This document shows, piece by piece, positions 5,968 through 12,385 of a stretch of DNA of 13,147 bases (its first letter is position 1; each line of letters begins with the position of its first letter). Source of the DNA: JAZDLC01 sp043802345 (GTDB lineage: Bacteria > Planctomycetota > B15-G4 > JADJEK01); contig JAZDLC010000184.1 in the NCBI GenBank assembly GCA_043802345.1, positions 1 to 13,147 of the forward strand. Reading direction: 5' to 3'. Under the pieces are notes generated by a model that saw nothing but the letters and a program-made list of their open reading frames with translations, was not told the origin of the DNA and searched no databases. Position numbers and translations under genes: made by a program.

Positions 5968-8271
5968 ATGTTCGACCAGGGCAGGTGTCTCGCCGTTCTC
6001 TTGCGAGGTCGGGGGCGGGAACTGCTCGGAGCCATCTTGCTGATCGGATTGGCGGGCTGCGCTCTGCCGCGTGAGAGGGCCGGCGAGCCGGGCCTGCTGA
6101 CACTCGATCGGATCTTCGCGTCGGACGAGTTCTTTGAGGAGTATCCGGGACAGGTGCGCTGGCTGCCGGACGGCCTGGGGTACACGCAGTTGGTGCCGTC
6201 CGCTTCCGTGAAGAACGGCCGCGACCTGGTGCGGGTCGATCCGGCGAGCGGCGAGCGGGAGGTCCTGATTCCAGCGTCCCGGTTCGTGCCATCGGGCCGC
6301 GGCGAGCCGCTCGTGATCGCCGACTATCAGTGGTCGGAGGGGCGCGCGAAACTCCTGATCTTCACCAACACCCGCAGGGTCTGGCGCTTGAACACGCGCG
6401 GAGGCTACTGGGTGCTCGAGCTGGAGAGTTCCGAGCTGAAGCAGATCGGGAAGGGGGCGCCGGAGGCCAGCCTGATGTTCGCCAAGCTCTCCCCGGACGG
6501 GGAGCGGGCCGCCTACGTGTCGGAGAAGAATCTCTTCGTGGAGGAGCTGGAGTCGGGCCGGGTGATTCGCCTGACCGGCGATGGCTCGGAGACGATCGTG
6601 AACGGCACCTCTGACTGGGTCAACGAGGAGGAATTCGGCATTCGCGACGGCTTCAGGTGGAGTCCGGACGGGACGAAGCTCGCCTACTGGCAGTTCGACA
6701 CCGAGGGCGTGCGCACCTATCACCTGATCAACAACACCGCCGGGCTGTATCCGGAACTGACGCCGATCCAGTATCCGAAGGTAGGGGAGACGAACTCCGC
6801 CTGCAGGGTCGGCGTGGCCGACGCGAAGGGCGGGGCGACGGTCTGGATCGACGTGCCGGGCGACCCGCGCGGGAACTACATTCCGCGCATGGAGTGGGCA
6901 GCGAACTCCGACGAGCTGGTGATCCAGCGGCTGAACCGCTTGCAGAACGAAAACCAGGTGATGCTCTGCGATGTCCGGACCGGCGTGGCACGGACCGTGT
7001 TTACCGACCGTGACGAGGCCTGGGTCGAGGTTTGCGACGATCTGCGCTGGCTGAACAGCGGCCAGGAGTTCACCTTCCTGAGCGAACGGGATGGGTTCAA
7101 CACCCTGTACGTGGTTCCGCGGAACGGCGGTGCGGCGAGGCGGATCACGTCCGGAAGCTACGACGTGATCGAGGTGCTCCGGATCGATGAGAATGGTGGC
7201 TGGGTCTACTTCATCGCCGCCCCGGACGATCCCACGCAGCGCCATCTCTTCCGGGCGAGCCTCCAAGGCGGCGGCGAAGCCGAGAGGCTGACACCCGGGG
7301 AGCTGCGCGGGCATCACAGTTATCAGATCGCGCCGAACGGCGCCTTTGCCGTGCACACCTTCTCCCGGATCGACACCCCGCCGGTGACCGACCTGATCAG
7401 ACTCCCGGAGCATGAGAGCCTGCGCGTCATCGAGGAGAACGGGAAGCTGAAGCAGAAGGTGGCGGCGATTGCCGGCACGCGGACCGAGTTCATGAAACTC
7501 GAGATCGAGGACGGCCTGGTGTTCGATGCGTGGGTCATCCGCCCACCTGACTTCCGGAAGGACCGGCGCTACCCCCTGCTCTTCTTCGTCTACGGCGAGC
7601 CGGCGGGCTCCACGGTGCAGGACCGCTGGGCGGGCAAGCGGCACCTGTGGCACCGGATGCTGGCCCAGCGCGGGATCATCGTGGTCAGCGTCGACAACCG
7701 GGGAACCAAGACCCCCCGCGGCAGGGAGTGGCGCAAGTGCATCTATCGCCAGATCGGCATCCTCGCCTCCGCCGACCAGGCCGCCGCTACCGCCAAGCTG
7801 CTCGAACTCTGGCCCTACGTCGATCGCGGCCGCGTCGGCATCTGGGGCTGGAGTGGCGGCGGATCGATGAGCCTGAACGCCCTCTTCCGCTACCCGAAGC
7901 TCTACACCACAGCCATCGCCATCGCCTTCATCAGCAACCAGCGCTTCTACGACACCATCTACCAGGAGCGGTACATGGGTCTCCCGGACGACAACCCGGA
8001 CGGCTTCCAGCAAGGCTCACCGATCACCTTCGCCCAGCAACTCGAAGGCGACCTCCTGGTCATCCACGGCACCGGTGACGACAACTGCCACTACCAGAGC
8101 TGCGAAGCCCTGGTCAACGAACTGATCCGCCACAACAAGCAGTTCCGCATGATGTCGTACCCCAACCGCTCCCACGGCATCTACGAAGGCGAGAACACCA
8201 CCCGCCACCTCTACGGCCTGATGACCGACTACCTGGAGGAGAAGCTTGGCAGGCCGCACCGGAAAGACTGA
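5968..8271 (+). CDS. Dipeptidyl peptidase IV-like S9B serine peptidase, lipoprotein
   Basis: A 767-residue protein from the ATG at 5968; a TTG at 5959 overlapping the previous stop is an alternative start that adds three residues, and neither has a strong ribosome site. A lipoprotein signal is visible: a basic stretch (LRGRGRELL), a hydrophobic core and a lipobox LAGC with Cys31, so it is likely anchored to a membrane and exported. The middle is the eight-bladed propeller of the family (repeated SPDG and WSPDGTKLAYW-type blades) with the DPP IV double-Glu site DWVNEEEF (Glu220-222) that binds the substrate amino terminus. The C-terminal alpha/beta-hydrolase domain has the catalytic triad: Ser629 in GWSGGGS (usually GWSYGG), Asp704 in HGTGDDNCHYQ, and His736 in RSHGIYEG. 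Family knowledge: it releases X-Pro or X-Ala dipeptides from peptide N-termini. It is last in the operon-like run. Confidence 0.95.
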   Translation: MFDQGRCLAVLLRGRGRELLGAILLIGLAGCALPRERAGEPGLLTLDRIFASDEFFEEYPGQVRWLPDGLGYTQLVPSASVKNGRDLVRVDPASGEREVLIPASRFVPSGRGEPLVIADYQWSEGRAKLLIFTNTRRVWRLNTRGGYWVLELESSELKQIGKGAPEASLMFAKLSPDGERAAYVSEKNLFVEELESGRVIRLTGDGSETIVNGTSDWVNEEEFGIRDGFRWSPDGTKLAYWQFDTEGVRTYHLINNTAGLYPELTPIQYPKVGETNSACRVGVADAKGGATVWIDVPGDPRGNYIPRMEWAANSDELVIQRLNRLQNENQVMLCDVRTGVARTVFTDRDEAWVEVCDDLRWLNSGQEFTFLSERDGFNTLYVVPRNGGAARRITSGSYDVIEVLRIDENGGWVYFIAAPDDPTQRHLFRASLQGGGEAERLTPGELRGHHSYQIAPNGAFAVHTFSRIDTPPVTDLIRLPEHESLRVIEENGKLKQKVAAIAGTRTEFMKLEIEDGLVFDAWVIRPPDFRKDRRYPLLFFVYGEPAGSTVQDRWAGKRHLWHRMLAQRGIIVVSVDNRGTKTPRGREWRKCIYRQIGILASADQAAATAKLLELWPYVDRGRVGIWGWSGGGSMSLNALFRYPKLYTTAIAIAFISNQRFYDTIYQERYMGLPDDNPDGFQQGSPITFAQQLEGDLLVIHGTGDDNCHYQSCEALVNELIRHNKQFRMMSYPNRSHGIYEGENTTRHLYGLMTDYLEEKLGRPHRKD

Positions 8272-8594
8272 AGAAAGTGGTGCGGCACTAAACGTCAGAT
8301 AGTGTTCTCCACCCGAGGCCCGACAGCTGGCGAGAAAGGCCACCCATCCAGGTCGGGACCTCCTTTGCATCCATCGGTCGGTCCCCTCCATGGAGAAACT
8401 CACCCCAAAACCCAGCTAGATCCACCGGGCCGAACGAGACGCCAGCAGGCCGAGCCGGGGGGCAGTGGGGATGCACCAAGCGAGTTGCCTGGGTCTTCCC
8501 AGGCCTGTCTGAGCGACTGCGCCCCTCTGCTCCCCGGCGCCCGGCCGTGTCGCGCGCCCCCCCCTCACAAACCGACCCCGCAGCCCGGAGGACT
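8272..8594. other. Gene-poor stretch between convergent genes
   Basis: No convincing gene is seen in these 323 bases. Short open frames exist on both strands, but their translations are Pro/Arg/Ser-rich without motifs. The stretch is C-rich on the + strand, with a run of eight C at 8557-8564. It contains one clean hairpin (8487-8504). It separates the + strand peptidase gene from the - strand lamin-tail gene that end toward each other, so it should hold transcription termination signals for both. Confidence 0.6.
8487..8504. terminator. Perfect 7-bp GC-rich hairpin, possible terminator between convergent genes
   Basis: GCCTGGG (8487-8493), loop TCTT, then CCCAGGC (8498-8504) is a perfect inverted repeat. 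It lies about 90-110 nt past the stop of the lamin-tail gene on the - strand and about 215 nt past the peptidase stop. Neither side has a T-tract, so a classical intrinsic terminator is not shown. Confidence 0.3.
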
Positions 8595-9590
8595 CTACTG
8601 GAAAGACAACTGCACTCCTGAGGTTGCGGAGTAGCCGATTTCCGCGGCCGCGTCGGCGATGAACGCCTGCATCATGATGTCCACGTCGCCGAGGCCCTCC
8701 GGGGCCATGGCCAGCAGCGTCACCGTGCCTTTTCCAGGGCCGTAACCGCCGATCGAGACCATCAACGATGCGCCGGGGACCGGCACCAGGTTCAGGTTGC
8801 AGTTGGAGGCCCAGATCGGGTTCGAGGCCTGCGTGCTGGAGAAGAAGACGAACGCGACGCTGCCGCCCAGCGCGTTGGAGATCGTGATCGCGACTGGCTG
8901 GCCGGCGGTGGGGCAGCTGTCGCTGCTGGTCAATGGCACGAACCCGCCGGCGCCGGGGCAGCCGTCGCCGTAGAGCGACAGGAATTGACACGTGTTCTGT
9001 CCAGGATTGGGGCCGCCCGGAGTTCCGGCGCCGGCCGTCTTCACCCAGTCAGCGGCGTGGTCGGTATCGGGATCCTGTACGCGGCGCACTTCGTCGCCAG
9101 CGCCGGAGTTCAGCTCGCCCAGCCAGTTCTGCCCCGGGGGCAGGTCGGGAGCCGGCGGATTCCCGAACCAGTTCAGATAGACATAATCCTCGCCCGTTCC
9201 GGAGTCGTCATACAGGGCCGCCTCGATGGTGCGGGCGTCGGTCCAGAAGTAGTTGAATCCCACGCTGAGCGAGTGTGGCAGGGTCCCGGGCGCACCCGCG
9301 GAGCCGAATTCCTGAAGCACCAGATAGCCGTTGCTGGGGATCAAGGTGCCGGCCGGAAACGTGAAGGGGAGTTCGGGTGTCAGGTCGACCACGCCGCTGT
9401 TCGTGGCGTACCAGGTCTGCACGACCCACCCCGAGATGTCGATCGTCGCCGCGCCCATGTTGCGCAGCTCGAGGTAGTCCGGGGTGCCGGTGTTGATTTC
9501 GTTGATCGCGACCTGAGCACCCAGAGGGGCGGACAGGAGGGCCGAACAGATCAGGGCGGGAAGAACTCGCCGCGGGACAATAGTCAACAT
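8595..9590 (-). CDS. Secreted lamin-tail-domain (LTD) protein with Cys-containing C-terminal module
   Basis: A 331-residue protein. Residues 1-24 are a signal peptide (MLTIVPRRVLPALICSALLS, cleavage probably at LGA|QV). Residues about 25-165 are a lamin-tail domain: VAINEINTGTPDYLELRN, IDISGWVVQTW, IPSNGYLVLQEF and EAALYDDSG are the typical strands of this Ig-like fold, found in many bacterial exoproteins. From about 186 (NPGQNTCQFLSLYGDGCPGAGG) to the end is a second module with Cys191, 201, 216 and 254, which may form disulfides outside the cell. I remember similar C-terminal modules in secreted proteins of Planctomycetota, but cannot verify this here. GGAGAG 9 nt before the ATG (9600-9605 on +) is a good ribosome site. 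It is transcribed away from the rhomboid gene upstream on the same strand. The role is likely extracellular binding or surface display; no enzyme motif is seen. Confidence 0.85.
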   Translation of the reverse strand: MLTIVPRRVLPALICSALLSAPLGAQVAINEINTGTPDYLELRNMGAATIDISGWVVQTWYATNSGVVDLTPELPFTFPAGTLIPSNGYLVLQEFGSAGAPGTLPHSLSVGFNYFWTDARTIEAALYDDSGTGEDYVYLNWFGNPPAPDLPPGQNWLGELNSGAGDEVRRVQDPDTDHAADWVKTAGAGTPGGPNPGQNTCQFLSLYGDGCPGAGGFVPLTSSDSCPTAGQPVAITISNALGGSVAFVFFSSTQASNPIWASNCNLNLVPVPGASLMVSIGGYGPGKGTVTLLAMAPEGLGDVDIMMQAFIADAAAEIGYSATSGVQLSFQ

Positions 9591-9662
9591 GACAGGTCAC
9601 TCTCCAGTCAAGAGAGCCTGGTGGGAAAGAGTTGCCGCCGCCGAAAGCAGCCTATGTCGCCA

Positions 9663-9692
9663 ATTGTCCCTTGCACTCAGTGGCATCGTCAA
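9663..9692 (-). promoter_or_regulatory. Promoter candidate for the lamin-tail gene
   Basis: On the - strand, TTGACG (9692-9687) is followed after 18 bp by GACAAT (9668-9663). The start would be near 9656, leaving a leader of about 65 nt before the ATG at 9590. The -35 overlaps the stop codon of the rhomboid gene (9691-9689). It is a good -35 and a fair -10, found by eye. Confidence 0.35.
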
Positions 9693-10585
9693 GCGCCGAA
9701 TCGAACTGCGTTCCACCAGGAGAACCCCAGGAGGAACAAGGTGAGCAGAATCGCGAAGCCCTGGGCGGGGCTGCCGACAGTCTGGCGGATCGGTCGGAAG
9801 TCCAGCAGCAGACCCAGGAAGAGGCCGGCCAGGAACCCCGTGAAGTGGGCCAGGACGTCGGTGCGCTCGCCGGAGACGCCCAGCAGACCGAGAAGGGCCA
9901 GACCCGCGGCAATGTACGTCCAGCGTCGCGCTTTTCCCCGCGGGCTGCGCTTGCGGCGGCTCCACTGGCAGGTGGCGAGGATTCCCACCGCCCCGAACAA
10001 TGCGGTGGAGGCACCCAATGACTGATGCCCCGGACCCCGGAACCACGAGTTCAGGAGGTTGCCGACTCCTCCGGAGAGGAGAGTCGCCAGAAGCCCGAAG
10101 CCGGATCCCACTAGCTGACAGACCCCGGCCACGAACAGCGAACCGAAGACGATGTTCCCCGCGAGGTGGACCAGATCGGCGTGCAGACAGAGCGCGGTCA
10201 CGGGGCGCCACCATTCACCCTCGTGGAGCAGGGTCGAGTCGTTCATGCCGGCCGCATCCCAGTCCGTGATCGGAATCCACCCCACCTTTGCCAGGTGAAA
10301 CAGAACCAACACGAGGGCGAAGGCCAGGGCCGCGCCAACCCCGTTCCCCAGCAGCGGCGGCGGCGCCTCGTTGGGAGGCCAACCGCGGCTCTCGTCCTGG
10401 TAGCGGGCCAGTTGCTCCAGCGCCTCGTCCGCGTCAGCCACCTCCACCAGCAGCAGTCTCTCCCGCCCGACCCGGCGCTGCTCGAAGCGAATCCCCATGG
10501 AAGCCAGCACCAGGGCGTGCTCCCGGGCGGCCCTGGAGGATGAGGTCCGATCGACGACCGAAGGTTCAAACAAGTGGGTCTTCAA
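9689..10585 (-). CDS. Rhomboid-family intramembrane serine protease
   Basis: A 298-residue membrane protein. Rhomboids cut transmembrane helices of substrates inside the bilayer. The signatures are all visible: GEWWRPVTALCLHADLVHLAGN (residues 123-144, with His140 and oxyanion Asn144), catalytic Ser193 in GASTALFG, and catalytic His247 in DVLAHFTGFLAG. Hydrophobic segments lie near 82-98, 143-159, 161-178, 192-207, 222-237, 244-261 and 277-292. Residues about 5-70 (FEPSVVDRTSSSRAAREHAL, then LLVEVADADEALEQLARYQDE) look like a soluble N-terminal domain as in GlpG-type proteins. That domain supports the TTG start at 10585, which has a GAGG 6 nt upstream; the first ATG (10498) would remove most of it. 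It is divergent from the kinase-like gene across 67 bp. The substrate is unknown. Confidence 0.92.
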   Translation of the reverse strand: MKTHLFEPSVVDRTSSSRAAREHALVLASMGIRFEQRRVGRERLLLVEVADADEALEQLARYQDESRGWPPNEAPPPLLGNGVGAALAFALVLVLFHLAKVGWIPITDWDAAGMNDSTLLHEGEWWRPVTALCLHADLVHLAGNIVFGSLFVAGVCQLVGSGFGLLATLLSGGVGNLLNSWFRGPGHQSLGASTALFGAVGILATCQWSRRKRSPRGKARRWTYIAAGLALLGLLGVSGERTDVLAHFTGFLAGLFLGLLLDFRPIRQTVGSPAQGFAILLTLFLLGFSWWNAVRFGA

Positions 10586-10652
10586 GCACTGCCTCGAGTA
10601 GCGTTGCCCCGGCTGGCGTTCTCACCCCCCAAGCGAGGGGAGGGAAAACCGG

Positions 10653-12368
10653 ATGAGGGCCCCGGCGCGAGTATGGTACAAGCTCCCCTCCTGGGAAGGG
10701 CCTATGCGAATTCCGGATTCGATTCGACCGAATGTTCCGACCGCGTCGCCGCTGCGGCAGCGGGCGCACGAGCAGTTGCTGGGAGCTGGCCGGTCGGGAG
10801 TCGTCTTCAAGGATCTGGACCGCCTCGGGAGGGTCACGGCGCGCAAGGTGTTCGACTCCGAGGGGCTGACCAAGCTGGTTCAGTACATCTTCCTGGGCGC
10901 CCCGAATCCGTACTGCTGGAACGAGCACGCGATCGAGACCGCCCTGCTCCGGCGCAGAATCCTCACGCGCCTGGTGAGGTACTGGTTCGGGAACCGGGTC
11001 CACGTGGCGCGAGGCTTCTCGCGGGACTGGAATGACGAGCTTCAGGCATACCAACTCCACACCGAGTTCATCGAGGGACGGACTCCCCGGCTGGACCAGC
11101 CTTTTTGCCGTGAGGGGCGGGGTCAGGTGAGGGATCTGGTGGAACAGGTCATGCGCCCGCTCCAGCAACGGCTGCTCGAATCCGGATTCGACGGGTTGGT
11201 CTGGCAGGCCGGACGCGGCAACCCGGTGGCGCTGGCGAATTTCCTGATGGTGACCGCGCCGGGTGAGGATCCGCGCTGGGCCTGGATCGACCTGGAATCG
11301 GGTGTTCCCGCGCTGTTTCCCGCCCAACCTCTGGAACTCCTGCGCTTCTACCTGCCGAAGGCGTTCCAGCATGGCGGTCCGCTCTTCGACGACGTGGACA
11401 TCTCGCGGCTGCGTGATTACCTCGACCAGCACGAAGAGGCGCTCGTTCAGGTCGTGGGCGAAGCGGACATGCGGGCTCTCCATGGCGACGTCGAGTCGCT
11501 CGGCGGTCATCAACATGCCTGGAAACAGCAACCGCGCGCGCACAGGAGCGTGGACTACTCCCTGGCCAAGGGCCGCATCACGGACAAAAAGGCGGAGTTC
11601 TACCGTGAACATCCGTGGCTCTGGTACGGGCGAGCAGCGTGGCGCCTTCCGGGGAAGGTGTCGTCGTGGGTCGGCCGCGAGATCGCGATCGCGGCCCGCT
11701 GGATCAGAGGTCTGGACTACCGCGGCATCGGCGTCGGGATCGGCCGCTTCCTGACGTCCCAGAAGTACCGGCGCCGGCTGGCTCAGAGGCTGGTCGATCG
11801 GCGCATCGGGTCATGGCTGAGGCGCGGCCACCTGAAGGTCGCTGACGCGGAGACTCTGCGGAAGCAGCTCGAGCGAAAGGAATCGTGCGCCTACCTGACC
11901 GACTTCGGGGTGCACATGGCGATCAAGCCGTTCGTGAAGAGTGTCGAGTGGCTGCTGTTTCCCTCGCTCTGCGCCGCCGGGCTGGTCAGTGAGACGACCG
12001 TGGCCATCGCTGTTGCCTCGGGTGGATGTCTGGCCCGCACGATCTACACGCTGGGCCGAACGATCCAGGCAGGTCTGAAGCGCCGCAGGAAGCCGTGGGT
12101 CGCGCTGGCGGTCGGAGCCGTGCCAATCGTGGGAAACCTGGCGTATCCGCTTCAGTTGGTCTACTCGGGCACGGACCAGAACGATCAGCTGGCCCAATTC
12201 ATGCTCTTCGACGGCAGCACCGCATTCGGTCGAAAACTGCCGATCTGGGGCGGCCCGGACACCCTGACGGAGCATTTCTTCAACCGGCTCCCGGAACGGC
12301 TCATGCGCGCTCCGGAAGTTCCGGCCGTCCCGAGGTCGTCACTGAGGAAACCGCTGAGGAGACCGTGA
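10653..12368 (+). CDS. Unfamiliar membrane protein with protein-kinase-like N-terminal half
   Basis: 571 residues from the ATG at 10653, which has a strong AGGGGAGGG 8 nt upstream; an ATG at 10704 with GGGAAGGG close before it gives 554 residues and is an equal candidate. I do not recognise a named family. The N-terminal half looks kinase-like: a Gly-rich loop LGAGRSGVVFK (43-53), a Lys in VTARKVF (Lys65), a Glu in NEHAIETALLRRR (candidate helix-C Glu95), GRGNPVALANFL (187-198) like a catalytic loop with its Asn, and WAWIDLESGVPA (209-220) with Asp213 in place of the metal-binding Asp of DFG. A classical HRD is missing. Residues 430-456 and 481-504 are hydrophobic and could be membrane segments. 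The rest is Arg-rich, and the tail is a tandem LRKP-LRRP. Kinase function is inference; it could equally be a pseudokinase or small-molecule phosphotransferase. Confidence 0.75.
   Translation: MRAPARVWYKLPSWEGPMRIPDSIRPNVPTASPLRQRAHEQLLGAGRSGVVFKDLDRLGRVTARKVFDSEGLTKLVQYIFLGAPNPYCWNEHAIETALLRRRILTRLVRYWFGNRVHVARGFSRDWNDELQAYQLHTEFIEGRTPRLDQPFCREGRGQVRDLVEQVMRPLQQRLLESGFDGLVWQAGRGNPVALANFLMVTAPGEDPRWAWIDLESGVPALFPAQPLELLRFYLPKAFQHGGPLFDDVDISRLRDYLDQHEEALVQVVGEADMRALHGDVESLGGHQHAWKQQPRAHRSVDYSLAKGRITDKKAEFYREHPWLWYGRAAWRLPGKVSSWVGREIAIAARWIRGLDYRGIGVGIGRFLTSQKYRRRLAQRLVDRRIGSWLRRGHLKVADAETLRKQLERKESCAYLTDFGVHMAIKPFVKSVEWLLFPSLCAAGLVSETTVAIAVASGGCLARTIYTLGRTIQAGLKRRRKPWVALAVGAVPIVGNLAYPLQLVYSGTDQNDQLAQFMLFDGSTAFGRKLPIWGGPDTLTEHFFNRLPERLMRAPEVPAVPRSSLRKPLRRP
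12342..12365 (+). repeat. Tandem 12-bp direct repeat at the end of the kinase-like gene
   Basis: CTGAGGAAACCG (12342-12353) is followed directly by CTGAGGAGACCG (12354-12365), identical at 11 of 12 bases. It is in frame and encodes LRKP-LRRP, the last eight residues before the TGA stop. It is probably a recent in-frame duplication giving a basic tail. Confidence 0.65.
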
Positions 12369-12385
12369 CTTTCGCGGAGCAGCAC

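Noticed and set aside
5917..8013. A 698-codon open frame on the - strand opposite the peptidase gene
   Set aside because: Antisense shadow of a gene with a complete catalytic triad and lipobox.
8302..8634. A 110-residue + strand frame in the gene-poor stretch
   Set aside because: Pro/Ser/Gly-rich, no ribosome site or motif seen, and it runs into the 3' end of the LTD gene.
8985..10025. A 346-codon open frame on the + strand across the LTD and rhomboid genes
   Set aside because: It spans two well-recognised - strand genes and the gap between them, with a motif-free translation.
10566..11612. A 348-codon open frame on the - strand opposite the kinase-like gene
   Set aside because: The kinase-like frame has strong ribosome sites and kinase-like motifs; the antisense product has no recognisable motif.
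12312..12324. CCGGAA-G-TTCCGG inverted repeat near the end of the kinase-like gene
   Set aside because: Short, inside coding sequence, and with a one-base loop; no reason to call it a site.
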